NCBI GenBank assembly: GCA_025558075.1
Contig: JAHLKF010000008.1
Coordinates: 806,001-870,000 of the forward strand
Reading direction: 5' to 3'
DNA: 64,000 nt
Source: Gaertneriomyces semiglobifer
Taxonomy: Eukaryota; Chytridiomycota; Chytridiomycetes; Spizellomycetales; Spizellomycetaceae
The notes beneath the pieces are model-generated. The model saw only the letters and a program-made list of their open reading frames with translations. It was not told the DNA's origin and searched no databases. This document shows, one piece after another, positions 1-11,135 of the stretch; positions within the stretch are counted from its first letter, which is position 1; each line of letters opens with the position of its first letter. The position numbers were made by a program, and so were the translations under genes.

Positions 1-865
1 TCCCGATTCTTGACGTACTTTTTGTATTCGCTGGACACATCATGATCGTCGCGGGTAAGGACGACATCAACCACTGTGTTGGGTTGCACACGGTTAAACA
101 GATCTAGTAAGTCCTTTTTGTTCCGGAGCTTTTCGGGGATGTCGCGCACCACGAGAACATAACCGCTGAGACGGCCTCGTTGTTCATCGCCCATGAGGAA
201 TGTGTGACGAAGCCAGGCGGATTTCATCAATAGCTCACGAATAGTGTAAAGAGCGAAGGCTGTACCACACCGAGCAAACCATCAGCTGGTCTGCGAATAC
301 CAGGCAATCCTGTTACAACGGATGACTCACCAATAAAGATATAGCTCACAACCAGAGCAGCCCATAATCTGCTACTTTGATCATCCGCTACATTGGCGAT
401 AGTCAATTTACTCAGTCCACTCGTTCTGGCTGTTCCAGTGGCGTACGTCGGAAACAAGATAATGATAGCCAAAATCGTGGCGCCAAGAAAGAAACGAAAC
501 AGCATTCTCATGTAATAGATAGCTGCATATTGATCTGCACCGGCATGGGCGATGATAGCGGGTTCGTTTATACGTCGGAAAAGGGTGAACCAGCTCCATG
601 TGCCTTGTAAAGGGGGCGCTCGTTTTCTAAAAGTATATAAATTGGTTGGCTCAGCGCAGGTCCTGATAGACAAACAGTGAATAGCTTACCCTTCGGGGAC
701 CAAGAATGTTCTCGGTGCATAGACAAGTGGAAACCGTCGTCTCAATACCAGAAATCCTGTATACAGAGCCACAGCTACCGCCGAATTGAAAATCACAGAC
801 GAGATGAAGGCGGACACCGAGGGCTCGCTGCCTTCAATATCACCCCGATCAGGCACGCTGGACAT
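1..865 (-). CDS. CSC1/OSCA/TMEM63-like stress-gated cation channel, 5' part
   Basis: Minus-strand gene whose start is at 865 and whose 3' end lies beyond the window. Three exons read in one frame: 865-690, 626-331 and 259-1, with introns of 63 and 71 bases (GT...AG). The N-terminus has a first membrane segment followed by RRRFPLVYAPRTFLVPEG, then a W-F-T-L-F element, a HAGAD motif and a second hydrophobic stretch (RFFLGATILAIIILF). This order is typical of the N-terminal half of fungal CSC1 and plant OSCA calcium-permeable, osmotically gated channels. The last exon begins the cytosolic RNA-recognition-like region (LVVRDIPEKLRN). The pore-forming DUF221 region is not in the window, so channel function is inferred from the family. 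A shorter first intron (27 bases) is also possible but would be unusually small. Confidence 0.85.
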
Positions 866-2200
866 CGTGGCGAATCAACCAGGAAATGTTTCCGAAAGCG
901 TGAGAGTAATTTTCTCAGGGATGCTTGCTGTTTTTCTTTGGTTGCGCTTGTCTTGTCGCAAATTCCCACAGAGAATGCTAGCGTAATAACGGATTTATGT
1001 CCTATGTTCAATTTCACAAAGCCATTGACTATCCTTGCGTTCTGAGCGAAAAGTTGGCGCGGGGGAACGCTTGGACCTTTTTGTAGGCGGGAGAGCTAAA
1101 AACTGTAGTGGGAGGGGCGCCATATTTTTTACGTCACAAAACCTGCGCCGCCGGAACTACTGTTCACATACATATGTCATGGGCGTGTAGTGATTCACTT
1201 ATTGGATGAAGGCTTCATGAAGCAATGGGATCAGAAAACGCTATACTCCCCCAATTGGTCCTTAGGGCTGTGAGGGAGAGCTCACCTTAAGTTGGATGAG
1301 ATTTGTTAAGAGTTACCCTGGCGCGTGTGATGTCAGTAAAGCTGGAAAGCTGCAGTGAGATCGGACCTTTAATAAGGGTGTTCCATTGCTGCATGCGATG
1401 GATGGTCGCCGGAGCAACAATCATGCTAGATACTCCTGTGATGAGGATGTCACCAAAGCTCAACAAGCCGGGAGAAACCTGCTCATCAATTAACAGGCAA
1501 TCCAAGCTTTCGCAGAGGTACATGCCGAAGGCCACGTTTACAAATCTCCCTTCTCGCCTTTTGCCTCAGGATCAACTATGTTCCTGCAGCCTTGAAAATA
1601 AGTAAGCTAGCCATCAACTACGCTTCAGAACGCGATGGCATGTCCCGTCCGACTCCAAACAGAATCCCATGAACGCTTTTCATTCAAAGCTTTGTCTGTG
1701 CGAATTGTGTTAGGGGATTCAGGTCGTTCCTGCAGGCAGTATACTCATGATGACGCCTGAAGGTCCCAGCAAGGCTTTCTATATGGGACTGAATACTTTC
1801 GAAGGGACGGATTTTCTGCAGAGTTCACTAAACTGCTTGATGCCACAGACATCCTGATAAATATTTTCAAGACCCAAACATTTTACATCTACGATGCAAC
1901 CGCTCTTGAATTGTTTGAAGGTCATTAGCTCTTCCACGAACAGGCAACTCGGTTGCTGGCTGGCAAGTGGGCTTTCTCAGTTACGCTAAAACGACGATGT
2001 TCTGCGCAAAACGCGAGGCGGATTGATTATGTCAGTGCGGCTGATTATGTAATAGGAAATGTCACACCTCGCGTCGTGTTTGAAAGAAAGGCTGGAACAT
2101 TCGTTGACAACCAGGACGTTTGCTGGCAGTTGGTTGAGCGGGACGGCGGGAGGAGCCACTAGAAGAACTCGTAGAGCTGGGAGGGGTGTATCACTTTTTG
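866..2200. other. Unresolved stretch with coding-like pieces on both strands
   Basis: No gene model could be closed here. On the minus strand 1535-1287 is open and protein-like (contains LLSFGDILITGVSS) and ends next to two possible donors. Around 1960-1790 both strands read as plausible peptide: minus gives VDVKCLGLENIYQDV, plus gives TFYIYDATALEL. These are reminiscent of 3'-5' exonuclease domains, but neither could be linked to neighbouring exons. The rest, including 866-1280, should hold the promoter of the CSC1-like gene; no clear TATA box was seen. Confidence 0.25.
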
Positions 2201-2888
2201 ATGGCAGGAGATGATGGACCAAGAACGTATGATGCACTGGCACCGCCGAAGCCGATCTCTTTGCAAGGTCGTTCCGCTGCCAATCATCCCATTCTGACCC
2301 TGCACATGGCAGAACAGGCAAGTGTTCGTCTTACAAGTCTTTGTACTCTGTACCAGATTGTATAGGAATAGATCTTGGAAGCTAGTTTCTGAACATGAAC
2401 ATAACACTCAGATCCGACACTATTTGCCTTCTTTGCACCGTGAGGCCTCCGTATGGAGTTTAGTCTACAGCACCGACCAGCACGGCATCAGTCTGCCCTC
2501 TTTATTTTCTAGATCTCAAGCCTACGGCGGTCCCACTGTACTCGTCATTGAAGACACGCACGGCAGGAAATTTGGTGCATTCACCAATGTCCCGCTAGCG
2601 ATGCGGAAAGGTTACTACGGCAATGGTAGCTGCTTCTTGTTCCGCCTCAACGAGCGGAACTCGGTGACGGTGTATCCGGCCACTGCTACAGATGACTACT
2701 ATGTACTTTCAGAAACTCGCGCGAATATTGCGTTCGGGGCGTCACCGTTTGGGCTGTGGATTGATGATGAGCTGTTGAAGGGCTTTACTGGCTCATGTAC
2801 AACTTATGAGAATGAACCTCTGACCGGAGGCGCTCGAGATAGCGAGTTCGAATGTTATGCTGTAGAGCTGTGGGGCTTTAAGTTGTAG
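2201..2888 (+). CDS. TLDc-domain protein, OXR1-like
   Basis: Two exons, 2201-2317 and 2412-2888, give about 197 residues. After a short leader (GPRTYDALAPPKP) comes the region just before a TLD domain (MAEQ / IRHYLPSLHREAS), then the TLDc core: WSLVYSTDQHGISL, PTVLVIEDTHGRKFGAF, the GNGSCFLF strand, IAFGASPFGLWID, and the terminal ECYAVELWGF signature that closes OXR1-type domains. OXR1/TLDc proteins protect against oxidative stress and bind or disassemble V-ATPase; this is family knowledge, not visible here. The intron (2318-2411) has a GC donor in the context CAG|GCAAGT and an ordinary AG acceptor; joining there keeps phase 0 and restores the domain. The ATG at 2201 is the first in frame after an upstream stop, but a further 5' exon cannot be excluded. 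Confidence 0.85.
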
Positions 2889-3213
2889 ATAGCGTCATAG
2901 TGATGCCCCTCTTACTGGCGGCAGACCCTACCCATCTTCACGGAACACTTCTATTGTCGAGCATATACGTTCATGAGCGACATACTTATTTTAGGTACCA
3001 TTCGCGGGTACTCGACTAATTCCCCCAACCCTCACAAGCCTTAATGGTCATCCGCAGATGCTGCAGGAGCTGACTGTTCTTCTTCTCGTTGATCAAAGCG
3101 TCACGCGAGACCTGCAGCTGCGAAGCAACCATGAAAAGCCACCTAATATATTTAATTATACCAATGCTTATCCACAACATATAAGAGCGCCATTTCCAAA
3201 ATGTTTAGGGACA

Positions 3214-4899
3214 ATGCTCGTATCGCTGCTCAGAACCAAGTTTTGCAAACCTTTCAACCCCAGGTCTATCGTAACTGCAGCGTATTCTACCATGCCCGGA
3301 AAGGAGTTCAACCTTGCCGATCATCTTCATGCTGTTAAACTTAACAGCCCGAGGGAGGATTATGACGTGCTTATGGATGCCATCGGTGACGCGCAGGTCG
3401 TCTGTATCGGAGATGGAAGTCATGGCACGTTAGAGTTTTACGTAAGTCCTTCACCATCACCAAGTAGTCCTGCCTTTCGTGCTAAGTTTGTTTGTTTTGG
3501 CGCGTCTGTACAGAGAGAGCGCGCGTTCATCACACAACGCCTGATCACAGAGAAGCAGTTCAATGCGGTGATTGTCGAAGCCGACTGGCCAGATTCGGTG
3601 AGAATCAACCGCTATGTGACGGACACGAGCCAACAGCCGATACACGGGGCTTTGGACGCTCTTGCCGATTTCAAAAGAGTAAGTGACATAACCGCTCATC
3701 AAATGGTGACTTTCTCACTCTCACCATCAGTTCCCGCTATGGATGTGGCGCAATGAGGTCCTCCCGCCCTTCATTAAGTGGCTTCGTCTCCACAATGACC
3801 AGATTGCCGCTCGGGGAGGTACCATGTTTGATAAAGTCCATTTTTATGGGATGGACTTGTATTCCCTGCATACATCCACCGCCGCTGTCATCTCGTATTT
3901 GGAATCTGTTGACCCTGCTGCTGCTCGTAAAGCGCGGCACGCATACGGATGTATCCATGAACACCCTGATCCGAGTCAGTATGCTTTCGCCGTGCGGTAC
4001 GGCGTATCGGAAGGGTGTGAGGCAGAAGTCTTGAAAGTTTTGAAAGATTTGATTGCGAAACGAATGGAGTACGTCAAGCAAGGTTGTAAAACCGCTGAAG
4101 AACGACAGTTTGTAGCCGAGATGAATGCTTGGAGTGTCATGGGTGCCGAAGAGTATTATCGCCGCATGTTGGAAGCGGGCGAGGTAACCTGGAACTTGAG
4201 AGACGAGTACATGGTTGAAACCATTTCTCGCGTTATGAAATATTTATCTCGCCACAGAGGTGGATCAAGTGAAGAGAAAGATACCAAAGTTGTTGTCTGG
4301 GCGCACAATTCGCATTTGGGTGATGCGCGGGCCACTGACATGGGCCAACGACGCGGGGAAGTGAATGTCGGCCAGTTGTTGCGGGAAAAGTTCGGCGATC
4401 ATCGTGTGTTCAATGTGGGCTTCGGATGTCATGATGGGACGGTCATGGCCGCCCATGATTGGGACACACCTGGCGGTACGTATGACGCTTCGTTCTTTGC
4501 TACCTTACAATCCATACTCATGTACAACTCGTCTTGGGTTCTTTAGTTGTGATGAAAGTCAAACCTTCTTTGTCCGACTCCCACGAAAACCTCTTCCATT
4601 CCCTCACGACTGCCTCTCACCGCCGTAACGCTTTACTCCTCACTCACCGTATACAACATGACCACAAAGTACCTCTCCTGCCCTCTACCCCGCCTCTGCG
4701 ACGACTCCAGCGCTTCATTGGTGTTATCTATCGACCGTCAACTGAACGGTGGAGCCATTACTCCGAGTGTGACCTGCTTGCTCAGTTTGATGCCTATGTT
4801 TTTGTTGGGAAGGGTACGGCTGTGCGGCCTTTGGACGGGGGAAAAAGCGGGGTGGAGCCTGGTGAAGAAGTGCCCGAAACATTTCCAGAAGGGTTGTAG
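3214..4899 (+). CDS. Erythromycin-esterase-family protein, probable mitochondrial presequence
   Basis: Four exons (3214-3441, 3514-3678, 3731-4475, 4547-4899; introns 72, 52 and 71 bases) give 496 residues. The core matches the Ere/succinoglycan-biosynthesis esterase family: GDGSHGTLEFY with its histidine, VIVEADWP with the glutamate, and WAHNSHLGDARAT near residue 350 with two histidines that form the active site in EreB. In animals and fungi the natural substrate of these proteins is unknown; macrolide hydrolysis should not be assumed. The ATG at 3214 adds about 26 residues rich in Arg/Lys/Ser/hydrophobics and free of acids (MLVSLLRTKFCKPF...), which looks like a mitochondrial targeting peptide; the next in-frame ATG (3292) would give a cytosolic form. 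The final exon ends with AYVFVGKGTAVRPLD, typical of the family C-terminus. Confidence 0.87.
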
Positions 4900-5318
4900 T
4901 TGAATGGGAACCCAGGAACCCATCAATCATCGAGCAAATGTATTTAACATCAATCAGCAAAGTTCAATTTTTCCCACTGGCCATACTAGGTAATGAGACA
5001 TGTATTTTCACGTCTTCGATTCCAGCGAGCGACGTTGCGAGTGCGCATGTCAATGGAAGGTCTTAAACCAGCACAGGTACACACACATGCTCAAGTGCCG
5101 AAGCCGAAGAGGTCACATCATTAGTTTTCAAAACAGATATCGAAGGGGAGAAGAAAATCCCTATAGTACACGTTTTCCAAACTGTGAAACGCTGAAGGGT
5201 CTGATGCTCAATGTAACATTGCAGTTTGCTGTTGGGAGACAGCGCAGCAAAAAGCATGAAAAAAAGTAGCATCGTACCCAAGTTAACACAGAATAACCCT
5301 GTTGGGGTTCATATTTTA
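4900..5318. other. Convergent intergenic region
   Basis: Lies between the 3' ends of the esterase-family gene (+) and clathrin heavy chain (-). It is AT-richer than its neighbours. Short open frames exist on both strands, but none has protein-like composition or splice signals. It should contain both polyadenylation sites; no firm signal is called. Confidence 0.4.
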
Positions 5319-8300
5319 CTAGAATCCGCCAAATCCGTTGACCCCAGCGTACTGTCCAGGCTGCACAATCGGCGCTGCCCCTCCATACCCTGGTTGTGGA
5401 GTCGCAACACCTGCACCAGGGAACCCACCAGCGACACCGGGCGTACCACCGTACGTGATCATCAGCGGGTTACCGAGTACCGGCATCATGGTATCTAGAC
5501 TTGCGTGTCAGAATTCACTGATGCATCGAGTTCGCTTGCAAGACAAAAACGTTACCTTGCTTCTCCTTCTGCTCCTCCTTTTGATTCCGTTCTGAATTGG
5601 CTTTCTCCAGAATATCCACTTTTGTCATGTATTCCCGAATAGTTTGGATGAAGTACGGCATGGCGAAATCGTTCAACTTGTTCCTCCATGCAACCTCCAA
5701 CACGACATCCGGTCTCAACAAGTCATAGCAGGTCAACAAACACGCTGCGAAACAGTCTTTACGGTCATTCTCAATGAAAAACTGTAGCAGCTCTTCGGCG
5801 GTCTCTGTATCTTTGGATACTGCTGCGGTTTCCATTGCATCTTTGTAAAGTTTGTCCTGTTTCGACAAAGTGATCGACTGACGCCACCGTCGGTTCTTGC
5901 GGTACAAATGCGCTGCAATGCGACGAAACTCGAGGAGCTCGTGCTTCTCCAACCGTTGTGCGAGAGCGATGTTATCAAAGTTGTCAAAGTTGTCGATCGA
6001 GTCTCGTAGTGACTTGAAGTCTTCTTCTTCAATGAGGAGGTCGTTGTACGCCGTGTTGACGGCTTGGTTGTTAGCTTGCTGTACAGCAATGAGGTAGGGT
6101 TTGATTAATGGCAGGTTGTTGGATTTTTGGAACATTTGGACGACACGAGTGTGGTCAATGCGAGGCGTGAGTACTGTCAACAGATCGTTGAGGAGTAAAG
6201 GCTGCTCCTCGATATAGAATCTCAGGGCCTTGTAGTAAATCTCCAAGTTGGAAACCTTAACAATCACATCCTTGAATTGGGAGTGCTCGAACGCATCGGC
6301 AGAGTGACTCATGATGGTCAATGCTGCGTTGTCAAATTCGTCATAGTGGGTGTATAGGAATACCAATTCAGGCCACATGTGGGCCGTCTCCGTGGCGCGA
6401 ATGACTTTAGGAATATTTATCCTCTGCCAGAACAACTTCAAGTGCTCCATCAGCTTTTCCGGCTTGTACTTGGAGTAGAGGATGGCAAGTTCGGTGAACA
6501 TGCCCATGTGAGCCCGTTCAAGCCCCAAACCAGCTTCTAAAAGGGACATCAACTCCTCGAAGTTTCCACGTCTCTCATACAAGCGAATCAACTCATCCAG
6601 TTCATCCGCATGGATAATGAGATGCAGAGCACAAATCTGAGCTAAGCGGAACTCCCCGTTCTCCACGCAAGCAGCGTTCACCTCCTTCCAGACCCTTGTG
6701 GAGTTCGCCTTCCGTGCGCAATCGACGGCGGCCTGGTATTCATCCAAGTAGACAAGGGTAGATGCAAGCCTTGCCCAGTTTGATACATTGTTGAACAAGA
6801 TCTTGGCCGCTTCGTACATCTTTTGTTCGAAACACCGTTCACCAACTTGTGCGATTTGCGCCAAATTCGGCGACGAGATAAACTCTTCCAAATCCGCCAG
6901 TCGCCCGGTTTTGGCAAAAGCGAATACCAATTCGCTTTCAACCAACGGCTCACGAACCTTCCGTCTCGCCATTTGAAGGAACTTGACCATCTCGTCGTAC
7001 TTGTTGGTCCGGCTGGCAACAGCAATCACCTCAGCAGCGTTGGACGCATCGTCAGCCTTGATGTAACTATCAATGGCGTCCTCTACCCGCTCATGCTGCA
7101 ATTGTGATTTAGCCAACTGAGTCCACACTTCCGGTATGTCAACGCGCTCAGCGAAGTCATATCCACGTTCAAGATCGCCGATATTGTTTAGCAAGACAGT
7201 AACAGCCTCTACATGTTGATCGTACTTCTTGTATATCGTAAATGCTTCTTCGAAGAGCTCAGCTCCAACTGCCAAGTTTGCAATTTCTGGTGCATCATAA
7301 TTGTCCATGCGCGTGATGTACTCCATCACACGAGTTTTGTCAACCTTGATCGCAGTGAGAATGAGCAAGTTTTGAAGGTTCCGGTTGTCAGCAAAGGTCG
7401 ATCCTTCCAATACGAGCTTCTCCAACAGTTCAATCAGCTCATTGGGAAGATCTGCTGCCATGAATGCCTTGACAGCAATCGACACGTCTTCTGGCTCCTG
7501 GGTTTCCGGAAGGGCGGTCGCGACTACCTGGTCGATCAACTGCCGCCTGTAGGCGTTGGTTACCTGGAGAGCAAAATTCCACAATTCGAAGTCCCTCCGC
7601 TTAACGAGATATCTCGCTTGGTGCTTGAACATTGAGTTCTCGTTCGTGATTTGAATCAATTCATGGTCACATTGTCCACGTTCATACGCGATGAATGCCA
7701 AATACGGATCTCTCTTTTCGCAGTACTTTCCAACAACACGTGCATCGTACATGCCGTTCTCCTTTAAGAAGTATTCGGGGTTGTTGTTGCTGTCAATGTA
7801 GACCTTCGCAATTGCGTTGTAAACGTGAACGTCGGTGCTTCCTTCCCGAATACGAGCTTCCAAGTAGGGAAGCAACAACTTCAATCGATTGCGCTTTTCA
7901 ACTTCGTCCACCAAAAGATCCACCGGGAGATTAGCCGCACGCACAGACATCAACAAGCTTTTAATGATGTTCTCGTCGCAGTCCACATCCAAAAGTGCTC
8001 CAATCACCTGAGGAGCACGAGTCGGGTTGACCTTTTGGACATAGATTTCGATGAATTTGTACTGATTGTTTTGGTATAAAAACATCACCAGGTCGTGGAC
8101 AAAGTCAAAACGATCGCAGACGATGATAAGGGGGAGCTGATCCGGGAGCTTGGCCTCTTTTAAGAAGTTTTTGACGCGCTCAGGATCATAGGCATTACTT
8201 TCCCGACAGATACGCTCGACCTCCTTCAACTGATTGGTACGGCACGCAGCTTGAATATACTTGAAGTGTACCTCTGAATCCTGGCTGAAGTTGACAACCG

Positions 8301-10599
8301 ACCCCAAATAGTAGTACAGGCCCTCGAAACTCTTGAAGTTTTCGAACATCTCGATCAGATTTTTCGGTCCCAGTTGCTCAGAATACTTCGTGGCGATCTG
8401 GACTACAATCTGCAAATTTTGTCGCATGTTACTGTTCAACATCTCCTTCAAGCACTCGAGACTCTGTTCTACACTCAACCGGCCAAAGAAGTTAACAACC
8501 CACTCAGGGTTAAGCAGGTGAGTGTGAACAATTGTGCGCTTAATATCGAAGATGTCCGTGTAGTGCTCAAGGGCGCGTTGGAACAATCCTGCCTTCTCAC
8601 AGAGCGTCGCAATATACGGCCGATCGTAATGGGTAAACATTTCGTTGCCCAAAATCGCGTCAGCAACCTGCGGTGCATGAAGCAGGTTCATCTCCAAAAG
8701 CTTCGTTTGCAGCTGTCCCTGTTCCGGCCGGTTCTCCTTCAAGGCATCCAGCAAGAATGCAGTGGCTTGCTGGATCATGTTGAGACTGGCAAACACGTCC
8801 ACGATCGATTCCAATGGTACCAGCGGTCCATTTTCATCGTTGACCAAAAGGGAGGCGAATTCACTTCCCTTCTCCGGGTCCATACGCATGATGTATTGAA
8901 GCAGGTAGGCGTAATCAGGCTGAAATCCAACCTTCTTCGCGTAGAGAACGATCTTGTTATACTGCTTAGTTTCAGCGAAGCAAGAAATAACCTTGTGAGG
9001 CGCGTTGGCACGTAGATACACCGACAAGGCCAAGTTCTGGTCAAAGTTCTTGACAATATCTCCAAATTCCTCGCTGCAGTCCAATTTCTCTTCCTTGAGC
9101 CATTTTTCAAGCAACTCTTTCTTGCCTTGCTGAAGCACAGGAGTCGCAAGTTGAATCGTCTCAAATTTGTTCAAATCTCCCTTCTCAAGTAAAGCAGCAA
9201 AGTACTGCATGATAGGAGAGACTTGGCCGGGAACCATAGGAGCAGTCTTCAAAGTTTCAATAGTAGCGGGAAGACGGAGAATGGCTTTAGGAGAATTTGC
9301 TGCAAGCTTTGCAGCTTCGCCAAAGTTTCCACTCTGCATGTAAAATTGAAACCGTTCCCGAACAATATTGTCCGCCCCGGGTAGGTTGTTCTTACATGCG
9401 AGCTTTAATGCCAGTTCCGGGTTGTTCATTTGGGCCATAATGTACGGAATGAAGTTGTCCTCATCAACTGTGATTGAGATGACCTGACCTTTTCGGTTGA
9501 TGCAGATAACACCACCGGTAGACTCCATATCGGAGGTAACAAAGACCGTATCCCCAGAAATGCGGTTCAAGAAAATGCACTGTCCGGACTCCAAGTCGTA
9601 AAGATGGATGTATCCAAACTTTGTAATCACATAGATGATCTCGTACTTTTTGCTGACCTGGACCGCAACCGGGAAATCGGTCTCACTTCCAGGCGGGAAG
9701 TAGATGTCAACGGACTTCTTCTGATAAGGCGCAGACCTCTCATTCGGATCAATGGGGACAATGTGCAACTTCGCGGCAGTTGCAGTGCGGGCGGCAAACG
9801 TAAAGACCTTTGCAGGCAACTTTCCAGTTCCGGGTTCAGCTTTCAATTCCGCAAATGCACCAGCATGTCCTTCAAGGAACTGTGAAGTGTTGCGGTCTTT
9901 GGAATGTAATTGCATGCTTCCAACAACACGACCTTGGTCGGCCGAGATCCCGACAAGAACGAACCATTTCTCGTCCGAACTGGAGCGGTAGTTGATGATT
10001 TGAGTTTGCGCCAGACGTTCGTTACGATCGAACATTTTAACCGGCTGTGCATCACCCTCCATGTTCCAATGATACACACTTGTCGGCGTAACGATGCCAA
10101 GACTTGTCACGGATATCCATTTCCAAAAAATGACGTCCTCGTTCATTTGGGTAGATTTTATCTTGGCTTTTAGTTCAAGATTAAATATCTGAAGCTGACG
10201 TTGTGCTACAGACCGGGTAGATCAGCAAACATCATGATGGGCCACTCTACAAACTCGTCTCACCTTTGAGTGCGATGATTTTGGTTGTTGGGTGCATCAG
10301 AGCGCTCTCTGCAGTAATAGGCCTCCTCATCAGTTGGCTCGGATTCTCCATATCCACAATCACAACCTGGTTCTGTTCCCGCCCGGGTTCGCCGAGCTTT
10401 TCCCGGATACATACGAATTTCTCTGACTCGAGTGTGACGGTAGCAAACCCAATGCTGGCACTGTTAATGCCGACATTTGTGAGCTAAAAAGGTGATAGCA
10501 AGATTGTGAGTACATGTGTATGTTTATCGGGGGCGTAAGATAGATACAGACCACCACATGCTCCTGGAACTTGATGGGTAACATTTGTCCTTGCGCCAT
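5319..10599 (-). CDS. CHC1: Clathrin heavy chain
   Basis: Complete gene, about 1697 residues, close to the usual 1650-1700. Exons: 10599 to about 10552 ([15 protein letters not shown]), 10483-10264, 10205-5556 and 5494-5319. The first three encode the N-terminal beta-propeller ([36 protein letters not shown]), and the long exon carries the linker, the CHC repeats of the leg and the C-terminal [14 protein letters not shown] trimerisation region. The last small exon gives a Gly/Pro/Gln-rich tail (PQPGYGG, ending GFGGF). Clathrin triskelia coat vesicles at the plasma membrane, TGN and endosomes. The first intron's donor is weak; two neighbouring positions (10555 or 10552) keep the frame, so that boundary is uncertain by one codon. 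The 5495-5555 intron must be removed to avoid a premature stop and reach the conserved-style tail. Confidence 0.97.
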
Positions 10600-11135
10600 T
10601 TTTGCGAAAGGTCCTCTTTCTATCAGACCCACACTAGATCAGTTGCTCGTTTCCCTCATCAACAGCTCGGAAATAACCAAGGTATTCACCTGCTGGCTTG
10701 ATCGGCGTTCGCTAAACGCGGAATCTAAATGGCTGACGCGTGTTGGGCGAGTCGGTCTATAACAGACCTGCGGTCCGGGGCGAACGTAATCGAGCCTTAC
10801 AATCTCTATATCTCTCCTGCTATGCAGCGGGATGATTCCCTTGCTTTTCTAGTTCCAGATGCCGGTGCACTGTCTGGATCTCTCTCGTTGGGCTGATGGC
10901 GTCGATGAGTGTTGAGTAATGGCCCTGCTGCCTTGGTCGTTGCCGAACGTCGCTCAACGCCTTTGTATTGAGATCCCCGTTGTGGAGTGCAAGTCACTCG
11001 GAAGTCAAGTGCATTCCAACGCATGTGGCACAGCAGCTTTGGTAAGGCAAACGCGTGCCCAACTCCGCTCACGAGAATACTTCAGTGGGAAAAATAGCTG
11101 CGTCCAGATCCACTACGTGGCATTGGTAAGATACA
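10600..11135. other. Divergent promoter region of clathrin and TPR genes
   Basis: The clathrin heavy chain reads left and the TPR gene reads right from this interval, so it should contain both promoters. No TATA box is evident. Open frames here have no recognisable protein features. Confidence 0.4.

Noticed and set aside
663..689. 27-base first intron in the CSC1-like gene
   Set aside because: A 63-base intron to the acceptor at 627 has a better pyrimidine tract and gives better family spacing.
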